From Gemmatimonadaceae bacterium (lineage in GTDB: Bacteria; Gemmatimonadota; Gemmatimonadetes; Gemmatimonadales; Gemmatimonadaceae): a DNA stretch of 38,139 nt. The stretch covers positions 1 to 38,139 of the forward strand of contig JANYFO010000030.1 of NCBI GenBank assembly GCA_025362635.1, read 5' to 3'. This document shows, one piece after another, positions 26,275 to 34,906 of this stretch (positions are counted from its first letter, which is position 1; each line of letters opens with the position of its first letter). A model generated the notes under the pieces. That model was not told the origin of the DNA. It saw only the letters and a list, made by a program, of their open reading frames with translations, and ran no database searches. Made by a program: the position numbers and the translations under genes.

Positions 26275-26817
26275 ATGCCAACAAAAAAAGCTCCGCAGTC
26301 GATGCCGTATGAACAAGGCAAGTGGGCGGCGGTCTACACGCGCGCTGCTGGCGAACGACGGTACTGGTTGATCAAATCGGAGCCTGACGTCTTCTCGTTC
26401 GACGATCTCACATCGGCACCCAAGCAGACTACATGCTGGGACAGCATTCGAAACACAGGAGCGCGCAACTTTTTGCGTGACGCAATGAAAGTTGGCGATC
26501 TCGCGTTCTACTATCACTCAAACGCTGAACCGTCGGCGATTGTTGGCATCGCGGAAGTGGTGCGCGAAGGCTATCCAGATCCGACGGCCTTTGATCCAAC
26601 GCATGCGTATTTTGATCCTGCTTCAGATCCTGCAACACCCACGTGGTTTATGGTGGACGTACGCGCCGTAGCAAAGCTTGAAAAGCCGGTCCCATTACCA
26701 GACATCAAAGCACGCGTGGATCTCGCCGACATGGCACTCATCAAAGTGAGTCGACTGTCGGTGGTGCCGGTCACAGAAGGCGAATGGAATATTGTACTGG
26801 CGATGAGCCGGAGCTAG
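26275..26817 (+). CDS. EVE-domain protein
   Basis: A 180-aa protein with a single EVE domain (PUA-like fold). The signature is YWLIKSEPDVFSFDDL, then TCWDSIRNTGARNFLRDAMKVGDLAFYYHS and a later GIAEVVREGYPDPTAFD. EVE domains bind modified bases in RNA or DNA. The short free-standing form resembles thymocyte nuclear protein 1 homologues, and its bacterial partner is usually unknown. The start is the ATG at 26275, though a TTG nine bases earlier and an ATG at 26302 are also open. It is convergent with rlmN, 12 bp apart. Confidence 0.93.
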   Translation: MPTKKAPQSMPYEQGKWAAVYTRAAGERRYWLIKSEPDVFSFDDLTSAPKQTTCWDSIRNTGARNFLRDAMKVGDLAFYYHSNAEPSAIVGIAEVVREGYPDPTAFDPTHAYFDPASDPATPTWFMVDVRAVAKLEKPVPLPDIKARVDLADMALIKVSRLSVVPVTEGEWNIVLAMSRS

Positions 26818-26829
26818 CAACGCATCAGG

Positions 26830-27924
26830 TCATGGTGCGAGGCGTTCCACGACTGCTAGCTGCCCGCATCCAGCGGCAATGTCGATACCGCGACGCTGCC
26901 GTACGGTACTCGCCAATTTGAATTCGTCGGCGAGCACGTGCTGAAACGCTCTGGCGGCGGTATTCTGCGACGGGGTGCCAAGGTATCCGGCCGTCGGATT
27001 TAGTGGGATAAGATTCACCTGCGCGTTCAAGCCGCGTAGCAACGCGCCAACCGCGCGTGCATGCGCTGGTGTGTCATTCTTCCCTTCAATAAGTGTCCAT
27101 TCGTAGAAAATGCGACGCCCCGTGACCTCGCTGTAGGTGCGGCATGCCGCCATCAATTCATCAAGCGGCCATTTTTTCGCCACGGGAACTAATGCCGCGC
27201 GTTCCGCCTGCGTGGCCGCGTGTAGCGAGACCGCCAAATTGAGCGGACGCCGCTCCTGCGCGAGACGGAGAATGCCAGGCACTACGCCAACAGTACTCAG
27301 CGTGATGCGTTCGGCACCGAGTGCCAGACCAGCGTCATCGCGCAAAATGTCGATGGCATGCATGACCGCATCGTAGTTATGCAACGGCTCACCCATGCCC
27401 ATGAGTACAACGTTGCGCAAGCGTGTCGCGTGTCGCGGTGTTGGCGCGTCGGCCATCGTTGCAGCGTGCTTAAGCGCCCGTGCAACGTGCACCGCTTGTG
27501 CGACAATCTCTCCGGCCGTGAGATGGCGCGTATACCCCATCTGTCCGGTGGCACAAAACACACAACCCATTGCACATCCCACCTGCGAACTCACGCACGC
27601 CGTCACTCGCCCCGTATAGCGCATGAGCACGGTCTCGATGCGTTCGTTATCGGCGAGTCGCAATAAATATTTCCGAGTGAATCCGTCGGACGAATCGGTT
27701 TCAATGGATGTGTCAAGCACGCCGAGAAATGCTTCGTCGGAAAGTCGCGCGCGAAGTTTGGGTGGCAACTCCACCATGGCATCGAGCGATGATGCGAGTT
27801 CGATGTACAAGTAGTTCCACAACCGACCCGCGTGGATCGGGTTCAACCCCCACTGCACCAGCTGTGCGCGGAGTTGGTCGCGTGTGATCGCGTACAGATT
27901 GAGTGGGCCGAGAGTATCCGTCAA
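26830..27924 (-). CDS. rlmN: 23S rRNA (adenine(2503)-C2)-methyltransferase
   Basis: Radical-SAM dual-specificity RNA methyltransferase that methylates A2503 of 23S rRNA, and in many bacteria A37 of some tRNAs. The 4Fe-4S cluster motif is Cys117, Cys121 and Cys124 in QVGCAMGCVFCATGQMG. The conserved C-terminal Cys353 (IDIAAGCGQL) is present, as are NVVLMGMGEPLHNYD and LAVSLHA. At 364 aa it is full length. The start appears to be TTG at 27924, since no in-frame ATG lies before the conserved N-terminus (LYAITRDQLRAQLVQWG). Confidence 0.96.
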   Translation of the reverse strand: MTDTLGPLNLYAITRDQLRAQLVQWGLNPIHAGRLWNYLYIELASSLDAMVELPPKLRARLSDEAFLGVLDTSIETDSSDGFTRKYLLRLADNERIETVLMRYTGRVTACVSSQVGCAMGCVFCATGQMGYTRHLTAGEIVAQAVHVARALKHAATMADAPTPRHATRLRNVVLMGMGEPLHNYDAVMHAIDILRDDAGLALGAERITLSTVGVVPGILRLAQERRPLNLAVSLHAATQAERAALVPVAKKWPLDELMAACRTYSEVTGRRIFYEWTLIEGKNDTPAHARAVGALLRGLNAQVNLIPLNPTAGYLGTPSQNTAARAFQHVLADEFKLASTVRQRRGIDIAAGCGQLAVVERLAP

Positions 27925-28112
27925 AGCAGAGTTGGCGGGGGTCGATAGTCGAGGTGGACGAGAGAATACCGCGTGTCACGCCGCGGCACCGTGCAGTATA
28001 CGCCATCCGTCCCATCGGCGCGCATTCGCGTCACCTCAATCCTCGCAGTACACTGTGCAAGGCTCACGCTGCGCTGTGCCATCACAAGCGCTTGGTCTTC
28101 TCAAAAACATCC

Positions 28113-30341
28113 ATGAAATCATCGTCGCGTTCGCGCCGCACAACCATGCTGCCGTTGGTCGCCGCGCTGTCGTCCATCGTTACCGTTGCCGTTGGGGCAC
28201 AGACACCGCGCGTGTACACCGCGCTCGACTACGATCGCGCAGCCGCGCAACTGGCGCCCGGCTTGGCGGGATTGGTTGTTGGCGGCGCGGTGACGGCCAA
28301 TTGGCTGCCAGAAGATCGGTTTTGGTATCGGACCACAGACATTGGCGCCGCACAGGTGGTGCTGGTCGATCCAGCAAAAAAAACCCGCACAGTGTGTCAC
28401 GCGACACGAAGCAACTGTGCCGGGGTTCCAGTCAATGTGGATTCAGCCGGTGGCCGTGGTGGCCGCGGCGGTCGCGGGGCCGTCGGTGAGCGCGGAGGCG
28501 GGGTAGGCACGGCGGTGCTGTCACCGGACGGCAAGCGTGCGGCGTTCATTCGCGAATGGAATTTGTGGGTGCGCGATGTGTCGACCGGTCAAGAGACGCC
28601 GCTCACGACCGACGGCGTGAAAGATTTTGGATACGCCACCGATAACGCTGGCTGGGTCACGAGTGATCGAGCGATTTTACTCTGGTCACCAGATTCGAAA
28701 CGGATTGCAACGCAACAGCAGGACGAACGTAAAGTGGGCGACATGTTTCTCGTTGAAATGAAAGCGGGTCATCCAAATCTCAAGTCATGGAAGTATCCGC
28801 TGCCGGGCGATAGCGTGGTGCAGATGCTCACGCGGGTCATCATCGACGTTGACGCAGCAAAAGTGACGCGCTTGCAATTGCCACCAGAATTTCATCGTGG
28901 GACCATCGGTGATAACATCACGATGGCGGACTACAACTGGAGCCCTGATGGCACGCAGTTGGCGCTCGCGTCAACGTCGCGTGATCACAAGCAAGCGATT
29001 GTTCGCGTGGCGGATGCAGCAACAGGTGTCGTACGCACGGTGTTGAACGAAACGGTTTCCACGCATTTTGAATCACGCACTGGGTGGCGTGTGCTGTGGA
29101 CGACGAATGAGATCGTCTGGTATTCGCAACGTGACGATTGGGGTCAGTTGTATCTCTATGACCTCGCGACCGGAAAGCTAAAAAACAAGATTACGAACGG
29201 GGAAGGACCCGTCACGCAGATCGTGCGCATTGACGAAGCGTCGCGCACGGTCTGGTACTCAGCATTTGGACGCGAGAAGGGACAAGATCCGTATTACGCG
29301 CACTATTACAAGACGGGACTTGATGGCAAAGTGCAGCTGTCGCTGACGCCTGACGTCGGTGATCACACGATGCAATTGTCGCCGAGTGGAAAGTATTTTG
29401 TAGATACGTATTCGTCGCCGGATGTACCGCCGGTGGTCGTGGTGCGTGATGCGATGGGTAAGCTGCTGCTGCCGCTTGAGAAGGCGGATATTTCGAAGCT
29501 GATAGCCACCGGCTGGCAGCCACCGATTCCGATCAAAGTAAAAGCAGCGGATGGAACGACGGATTTGTACGGCATGATGTTCCGTCCGAGCAAATTTGAT
29601 CCGAGTAAAAAATATCCAATCATTAACAACGCGTATCCGGGTCCACAGAGTGGCAGTGTTGGGTCACGTGCGTTCGCAGCGGCCCGTGGCGATAAGCAAG
29701 CCTTGGCGGAATTGGGATTTATTGTGGTCTCGCTGGATGGACGTGGCACGCCCGGTCGGTCGAAATCTTTTCACGATGCGTACTACGGTCGGATGGGTCG
29801 CGATAACACGATTCCTGATCAGGTCGCCGGCATGAAAGATTTAGCGAGGCAGTATCCGATCATTGATATTGAGAAGGCCGCCATGTGGGGACATTCCGGT
29901 GGTGGATTTATCGCGGCGGACGCGCTGTTCCGCTTTCCTGATTTCTTTAAAGTGGGTATCGCGGAATCAGGCAATCACGACCAACGCGTGTATGAAGATG
30001 ATTGGGGCGAGCGGTATCAGGGGTTGATGGAAAAAACGTCCGATGGAACGGACAGTTACGACATCGAGGCGAATCAGACAGTCGCGAAAAATTTGAAAGG
30101 ACATTTGCTGTTAGCGCACGGCACGATGGACAACAACGTACCGCCTTACAACACGTTGCTCGTCGTTGATGCGTTGATCAAAGCCAACAAAGATTTTGAT
30201 TTGATCATGCTGCCCAATCAACCGCATGGGTATGGCGACATGTCTAACTACATGATGCGTCGGCGGTGGGATTATTTCGTAAAGTATCTGGCGGGCGGGG
30301 AAGCACCGAAAGAATATGAGATTAAAACGCCAAAGCGCTAA
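28113..30341 (+). CDS. Secreted S9 peptidase, dipeptidyl-peptidase IV-like
   Basis: A 742-aa secreted serine peptidase. The ATG at 28113 gives a basic start and a hydrophobic signal (LPLVAALSSIVTVAVGAQ). The DPP-IV-type beta-propeller follows, with an Arg/Gly-rich insert (GGRGGRGGRG, near residue 115) and WSPDSKRIATQQQDERKV. The hydrolase domain has the nucleophile in MWGHSGGGFIA, Asp in HGTMDNNVP and His in QPHGYGDM. It should cleave short peptides, often after proline, in the periplasm. The track start 70 codons earlier precedes the signal peptide and is wrong. Its 3' end overlaps the convergent isomerase-like gene by 20 bp. Confidence 0.92.
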   Translation: MKSSSRSRRTTMLPLVAALSSIVTVAVGAQTPRVYTALDYDRAAAQLAPGLAGLVVGGAVTANWLPEDRFWYRTTDIGAAQVVLVDPAKKTRTVCHATRSNCAGVPVNVDSAGGRGGRGGRGAVGERGGGVGTAVLSPDGKRAAFIREWNLWVRDVSTGQETPLTTDGVKDFGYATDNAGWVTSDRAILLWSPDSKRIATQQQDERKVGDMFLVEMKAGHPNLKSWKYPLPGDSVVQMLTRVIIDVDAAKVTRLQLPPEFHRGTIGDNITMADYNWSPDGTQLALASTSRDHKQAIVRVADAATGVVRTVLNETVSTHFESRTGWRVLWTTNEIVWYSQRDDWGQLYLYDLATGKLKNKITNGEGPVTQIVRIDEASRTVWYSAFGREKGQDPYYAHYYKTGLDGKVQLSLTPDVGDHTMQLSPSGKYFVDTYSSPDVPPVVVVRDAMGKLLLPLEKADISKLIATGWQPPIPIKVKAADGTTDLYGMMFRPSKFDPSKKYPIINNAYPGPQSGSVGSRAFAAARGDKQALAELGFIVVSLDGRGTPGRSKSFHDAYYGRMGRDNTIPDQVAGMKDLARQYPIIDIEKAAMWGHSGGGFIAADALFRFPDFFKVGIAESGNHDQRVYEDDWGERYQGLMEKTSDGTDSYDIEANQTVAKNLKGHLLLAHGTMDNNVPPYNTLLVVDALIKANKDFDLIMLPNQPHGYGDMSNYMMRRRWDYFVKYLAGGEAPKEYEIKTPKR

Positions 30342-31152
30342 GGTACGTGTAGTTGCGTTGTGCGCTCGGTAGTTCGTCAGCCGAACTTTCTTGCTCCACG
30401 TAACACGGTTTCCTGTGGATGTCAGGCACGACGTGCAATAGCGATGCGAGTTGTATCACGCCCGTGCCGAGTTCGGTGTCGCGTGAGTGATCCGCGACAA
30501 CGTCTTTTACGTGAAAGCTCCAATAACGGTCGCGGTACCGCGCGAGATATTGCGCGGGATCGCCGCCACCCATCACCATGTTGCCGATATCGAGCTGTAG
30601 TCGCACCAGCGACGGATCGAGGCGCTCGACGAATAAATCGTATGGCACTTGCCCGTTGATCGGCTTCATGTGGCTGGCCTCGTTGTGAAACGCCAGCCAA
30701 ATACCTGCGCGGCGGGCAGCTGCACCCGCCGTGTTAAATCGATCGGCCCACAGGCGCCACGCATCGAGTGAGGTTGCGGTGTCGGCCGTAAGGCTGGGTA
30801 CAATGAGATAGGTGTGGCCGAGCTGGTTCGCGGTCTCGAGACTGCGGTCCCAATCGGTGAGCATGATCTCGGGCGCCATGTGCGCGGACGGCGCTTTCAA
30901 TCCCTCATGATCGAGTGCGGCTCGCACTTGCTGCGTTGTGCGACCAAAGTTTTTGAATGACCACAGCAGTTCAACATCGGTGTAGCCAGCAGCGCGAACG
31001 GCCGCAAGCGTGCGCTCGGGATCGGCCCGCATCGCGTGGCGGACAGAGTACAGCTCGAGGCCGATGCGAGTGAGGCGGGTGCGGTTACGTGCCAACGACG
31101 TCGCCGCCGCTGCGGCCGCGAGGTGAATAAGAAATTCTCGGCGCGTTGACAT
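30322..31152 (-). CDS. Sugar phosphate isomerase/epimerase-like TIM-barrel protein, Tat-exported
   Basis: A 276-aa protein. The N-terminus STRREFLIHLAAAAAATSLA is a twin-arginine signal. The rest matches the xylose-isomerase-like TIM barrel: IGLELYSVRHAM, AAGYTDVELLWSF, FHNEASHMKPI and a metal-site region LQLDIGNMVMGGGDP, with SFHVKDVV supplying further ligands. The metal residues (Glu, Asp, His) appear intact. The substrate is unknown, and other members act on inositols or ketoses, or are annotated only as family members. It runs convergent to the DPP-IV-like gene and divergent from the VC0807-like gene across a 525-bp gap. Confidence 0.87.
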   Translation of the reverse strand: MSTRREFLIHLAAAAAATSLARNRTRLTRIGLELYSVRHAMRADPERTLAAVRAAGYTDVELLWSFKNFGRTTQQVRAALDHEGLKAPSAHMAPEIMLTDWDRSLETANQLGHTYLIVPSLTADTATSLDAWRLWADRFNTAGAAARRAGIWLAFHNEASHMKPINGQVPYDLFVERLDPSLVRLQLDIGNMVMGGGDPAQYLARYRDRYWSFHVKDVVADHSRDTELGTGVIQLASLLHVVPDIHRKPCYVEQESSADELPSAQRNYTYLSALAF

Positions 31153-31677
31153 GAGGGCAGTATTTGAAGGTGCGAAGTGGAACGCGTGGCGAAAGTGCGT
31201 TTAGCCTCGTTACAGCACACCAGTGCGCGATCGCTTCGCAATCGCCGGTGTTGCTCGTCGAATGGTGCGACAGCGATGCTCACGAAGCCGCCGAAATCTT
31301 GCATCCTGCGGATATCGCGTCACACCCACGTTGAACGTATCAGTTGCCTCGCGGTCTTAGTCGAGAAGCGCGAGCCGTCGACTTCCCCAATGCAGTGCGT
31401 CCGTGCTGGCTGAATTCACGCGCGTGGCATCAAAATGCGTTCGCTCAAGCGTACGCCCGATCTGCGAGCCGGCTTCAGCCGTGAGATCGGGTTAGCGGCG
31501 AGCACTGGCCGGACATGAATGCCGAAACAGCATGTATGCGAGTCACATCCCCAGACGGAAAGTAGGTGTCGAGTCCAGGTCATGAATACATTGAACCACG
31601 TCTGACCGGTGTCCGCAACCGCTATTGAACCCTGTGGTCCCAACACGCCCACAACTGCATCTCCCTCGTCGTCATAC
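31153..31677. other. 525-bp gap without a supported gene
   Basis: This is the longest non-coding stretch in the window, lying between divergent genes. Track ORFs here (31177-31413 plus; 31416-31838 minus) show no recognisable domain and Cys/His/Arg-rich composition typical of chance frames. The one clear structure is a perfect 8-bp inverted repeat at 31456-31491. Promoters for both flanking genes must be here but are not obvious. Confidence 0.5.
31456..31491. repeat. Inverted repeat CCCGATCT / AGATCGGG
   Basis: Perfect 8-bp arms separated by 20 nt in the middle of the 525-bp gap. No T-run follows. It may be a regulator site for the divergent genes, a hairpin, or a decayed element. Confidence 0.45.
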
Positions 31678-32496
31678 ATGAAGAAGTCGCTCAAGCTCAT
31701 TCTCGACATCCTGCTCGGCGCTGTCGCGCCGATTGTGATTCTTAAATACGGGACCGCGCCGCTCGGCACATTGCCCGCATATTTGCTCGCGGCGCTTGTA
31801 CCCGTGGCTTGGGTGCTGCTCGACCTGTTGGTCATCACGCGTCATTTTAATTTCATTTCCAGCTACAGCGGCCTCTCCGCGATCATGCGCGGTGCGCTCG
31901 CATTCTGGTACGTGAGCGGCGCACTGTTCGCGCTGAAAGACAGTGCGAGCTATGCCGTAGCCGTGTTGGTTTTCGGCGGCTCGGCATTTCTCGCGCGACC
32001 AGTCACGCGCGGCATTGCATTCCAGGGCCTCGGTCCCGATACGCCAGAACGTGAAGGCGCACTCAAACGCCTGCTCGACGAACCCTCCATCCGCGTGACG
32101 CTGCGCAATGCGGCGCTGATTGTCGGCGCGACCAATCTTCTGGCTGGCATCGCAAACTACATCATCAATCTCAAAATTGTCGTCGCACCGTTCAACACGC
32201 CGGCGTTCAACGACCAGGTCGCCAATGTGAACGCGATTACACGAATCGCGCTTGCACTGCCGGACATGCTCGCGGTGTTCTGGGCGTTCTCGCTCATGTA
32301 CAAGGCGATGTACGCGTTGCTTCCAGCGGACGATGGCACGGACGCCACTGCGGGCGATTTCTGGCAGCTGTTAGATGCTCGAGAGAAAATCATCGCTTCG
32401 GCCAACCCGATGGCGGGTATGGAAGCGACAGAGGTGTCGGAGGCGTCAGTGCAAGCGCGCGCGAATCGACAGGCGCGGGAAGAATTTGGTATTTAG
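31678..32496 (+). CDS. VC0807-like integral membrane protein
   Basis: A 272-aa polytopic protein. The opening LKLILDILLGAVAPIVILKYG and the LVPVAWVLLDLLVITRHFNFIS segment resemble VC0807-type membrane proteins. About six hydrophobic segments follow, then a hydrophilic tail with METATEVSE-like character. The start ATG at 31678 fits the first helix; the track start 23 codons earlier adds a non-conserved stretch. The TAG stop lies inside the first unit of a TTAGGGG heptamer array, so the C-terminus may have been changed by that element. Family function is unknown and the assignment is tentative. Confidence 0.6.
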   Translation: MKKSLKLILDILLGAVAPIVILKYGTAPLGTLPAYLLAALVPVAWVLLDLLVITRHFNFISSYSGLSAIMRGALAFWYVSGALFALKDSASYAVAVLVFGGSAFLARPVTRGIAFQGLGPDTPEREGALKRLLDEPSIRVTLRNAALIVGATNLLAGIANYIINLKIVVAPFNTPAFNDQVANVNAITRIALALPDMLAVFWAFSLMYKAMYALLPADDGTDATAGDFWQLLDAREKIIASANPMAGMEATEVSEASVQARANRQAREEFGI

Positions 32497-32638
32497 GGGT
32501 TAGGGGTTAGGGAGTGATTCGCGGTACTGGCGTAGCGGATGGGACGATCGCATTCTCATAAGTGGGCGGAGACAATTCGGCGCGTCAGCGAGCAATCATT
32601 TTTCCTACTCCCTAGCCCCTAATCCCTACTCCCTAAAT
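32491..32638. repeat. Element bounded by inverted TTAGGG-like heptamer arrays
   Basis: The ends are perfect 8-bp inverted repeats (ATTTAGGG at 32491, CCCTAAAT ending 32638). On the left, plus strand, are three tandem heptamers, TTAGGGG TTAGGGG TTAGGGA (32493-32513). On the right, read on the minus strand, are five: TTAGGGA GTAGGGA TTAGGGG CTAGGGA GTAGGAA (32636-32602). About 88 bp of unrelated sequence lies between. The left array contains the TAG stop of the upstream gene and the right array contains the ATG of the downstream methyltransferase, so the whole intergenic space is this element. It resembles short tandem or REP-like elements of other bacteria in structure. I know of no named family. 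Confidence 0.85.
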
Positions 32639-33731
32639 GTCTACCATCGTCCGCTCCGAAACGACCATCAGCGAGCCCGCGCCCCGCAGTTTTCCGGCGC
32701 CGACTGACCGCGCGTGGGGACGTCCGCGCGGCGTGCGAGACGCTATCGGTCACGTCGAACGCACGCCGCAATTCACGATCGACGCGCGCGACCAAGCGCC
32801 AGATATGTTTGTCGATCTCGCGGCGACGGATTGGTCGAAGCTCACTTGGAAGGGCGTCGGAAAGCCGTACAAAACGGAGAAGTGGTCGCGCGCACGTCGT
32901 GACTATGAATTGTCGCACAACGCGCCGCTCCCCGTGATTGAAGGATGGCGACTGTTCAACACGGCATTCCATCAATTTTTTCTGACCGATGTACCCGCCG
33001 CGCAGATGCAAGCGCGCGCCCAGCTCACGCATGCGTTGTCGCACTTCGATGCGCACGAGGCGCACGAAGCGATGGAAGACATCGTGCGCCTCGCGGTATG
33101 GAACAAGATCATGCGCGTTGAAGATGCGGTGTGGGACCCACGTGGCAAGCGCGCACTCTTTGCGGGCCTCGATATCAAAAAGCCACGCATTCTGTTTCTT
33201 GGCGCAGCCGATGGATATGAAGCCATGCAACTCGCCGCGATGTATCCAGGCGGTGAGATCGTCCTTGTCGACTATGATGCGTTTTGCGAGACAGATCGTT
33301 TCGGAAAATTTCCGCTCAATTACCCGTTCTTAGGTGTTGACGCATCGACGGGGCACAAGCGTGTGTGGTATCGCGATGAGATGCCGATCTCATTTGAAGT
33401 CGCCGACATTCGCGATTTACGATACGGCAAAGAGTTCGACGTGGTCGTCTCGATCGGTTTGCTCGAACATTTTCCCGACGACCACAAAGCCGAGTGTATC
33501 GAGATGCACCGCAAATTTTTGAAGCCTGGTGGATATGTGATCATGACGACGCCACGTAACCAATTCAAAACGCGCATTTACTACAACATCATGGCCGACT
33601 TCATGAATCACGGATATCGTGAGCTGATGGACGCCATGCAGATGAGCCTTTACTGCTACGAAAACGGTCTCGATATCCTGCGTGCTGGCGTTATTAAAGC
33701 CCACAATGGGCTAATAATGAAGGCGCGCTAA
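32637..33731 (+). CDS. Class I SAM-dependent methyltransferase
   Basis: A 364-aa protein whose C-terminal half is a Rossmann-fold methyltransferase: motif I ILFLGAADGYEAMQLA near 185-200, the acidic ribose-binding VLVDYDAF, FEVADIRDL as motif II, VVVSIGLLEHFPDDH as motif III, and FLKPGGYVIMTTP. The N-terminal 180 residues have no recognised domain but include a His/Glu-rich helix (FDAHEAHEAMEDIV). The substrate cannot be predicted. The ATG at 32637 lies inside the right heptamer array and has no ribosome site; no other in-frame ATG precedes the domain until residue 57. It ends overlapping the convergent ada stop. Confidence 0.85.
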   Translation: MSTIVRSETTISEPAPRSFPAPTDRAWGRPRGVRDAIGHVERTPQFTIDARDQAPDMFVDLAATDWSKLTWKGVGKPYKTEKWSRARRDYELSHNAPLPVIEGWRLFNTAFHQFFLTDVPAAQMQARAQLTHALSHFDAHEAHEAMEDIVRLAVWNKIMRVEDAVWDPRGKRALFAGLDIKKPRILFLGAADGYEAMQLAAMYPGGEIVLVDYDAFCETDRFGKFPLNYPFLGVDASTGHKRVWYRDEMPISFEVADIRDLRYGKEFDVVVSIGLLEHFPDDHKAECIEMHRKFLKPGGYVIMTTPRNQFKTRIYYNIMADFMNHGYRELMDAMQMSLYCYENGLDILRAGVIKAHNGLIMKAR

Positions 33732-34810
33732 CCGTCGCCGAGGAGCACGCCTTCGCGTTGCAAGATGTGGCTTTTTCGCTCAACGCCCCACCGATAGCCC
33801 GACAGCGCGCCCGATGCACGTATGATACGGTGGCACGGAATCGCCATCGCGATCTCATTTGCCGCACACGCGCTTGCCACGGCCCGCACCGCTGTTGGTT
33901 GTCCAATGGCGGCCGCCAATTGTGTGTACGTCATTGTACGTCCTGCCGGAATGTTTCTGAGTGCTAACCAGACGCGCTCTTGAAACGCAGTGCCTCGGAT
34001 GTCGAGCGGCAAGTCCAGGCCATTGCGCGGCGCTTCAACAAACGCCACCACCGTTGACACGACCCGCGTAAAATTCTCGTCATCACCGACTAATTCGGCA
34101 TTCGAGAAGCGACGTTCAAGTGCGTGGATGAGATCATCGGGATCATTGCCAAACTGAATGCTGCACACACCCTTGTCGGTGGCAGCAACGAGCACAGAGC
34201 CGAGGGATGTTTCGCCCACCGCAAAACGCACGGTTTCGCCAAGGCCTCCACCTTGTGCTCGGCGTACGGTCATGCCCATACGTTGCACCGCCCTCTCGTA
34301 AAAACGACTTGACGATGAATAACCGGCATTCACAATTGCTTCGGACACCGTGTCGCCAATGGCCAGCTGCTCGCGCATGCGTCGCGCGCGCACGCCGGCG
34401 CCATACGCGCGTGGAGTGACACCAACCGCTGATTTAAAGATGCGGTGCAAATGAAAGGGAGAAAATCCTGTCCGCTGTGCAAGACAATGCAGCGAAGGAA
34501 CGGGGGCATCGAACGCGATGGTCTCATCAATCCAACGACAGACTGACGTGATCACTTCGACATGCACATTGACATCAATACTTGCTGGACGGCAGCGCTT
34601 ACAGGCCCGAAACCCCGCCGTTGTCGCGTCAACAATTGCGCCAAAATAGGAGACATTTTTGCGGTTCGGGACGCGCGCACCGCATGACGGTTTGCAAAAC
34701 ACGCCGGTCGTGCGAACGCCATACCAAAATACGCCGTCGAGTGACTTATCGCGCTCGATCACGCCAAGGTATCGTGCGTCATCGTCGAACGATGTTGTAG
34801 CCATCATCAT
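33728..34810 (-). CDS. ada: Bifunctional Ada: alkylation-response regulator and O6-methylguanine-DNA methyltransferase
   Basis: Full-length Ada, 360 aa. The AdaA zinc domain has all four Cys: Cys39 and Cys43 in TTGVFCKPSCGAR, and Cys70 and Cys73 in CKRCRP. Cys39 corresponds to the residue that accepts methyl phosphotriesters and switches Ada to an activator. An AraC-type HTH follows (LAQRTGFSPFHLHRIFKSAVGVTPRAY). The AGT domain holds the suicide nucleophile Cys326 in IPCHRIIRASGALSGYRWG. It repairs alkylated DNA and activates its own regulon. Three consecutive ATG codons begin at 34810. No obvious Ada box is recognisable. It lies 96 bp downstream of the small 72-aa gene on the same strand. 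Confidence 0.96.
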   Translation of the reverse strand: MMMATTSFDDDARYLGVIERDKSLDGVFWYGVRTTGVFCKPSCGARVPNRKNVSYFGAIVDATTAGFRACKRCRPASIDVNVHVEVITSVCRWIDETIAFDAPVPSLHCLAQRTGFSPFHLHRIFKSAVGVTPRAYGAGVRARRMREQLAIGDTVSEAIVNAGYSSSSRFYERAVQRMGMTVRRAQGGGLGETVRFAVGETSLGSVLVAATDKGVCSIQFGNDPDDLIHALERRFSNAELVGDDENFTRVVSTVVAFVEAPRNGLDLPLDIRGTAFQERVWLALRNIPAGRTMTYTQLAAAIGQPTAVRAVASACAANEIAMAIPCHRIIRASGALSGYRWGVERKSHILQREGVLLGDG

Positions 34811-34906
34811 TTTCTGAGTGCGTGTGAGCCAGATGATGGAACGTTATTGAACACCGCGAAGATCGCACTCCGCACCTTGCGGTTGAATTCAACGAAACCC
34901 GACTCG

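Noticed and set aside
31430-31510. Possible integron attC site around the CCCGATCT/AGATCGGG inverted repeat followed by GTTAGCG
   Set aside because: The GTTAGCG end does not fit the GTTRRRY core, no matching RYYYAAC is found at the other end, and no integrase or cassette array is present.
31416-31838. 140-aa minus-strand ORF in the 525-bp gap
   Set aside because: About half of it is antisense to the VC0807-like gene and the rest has no recognisable protein character.
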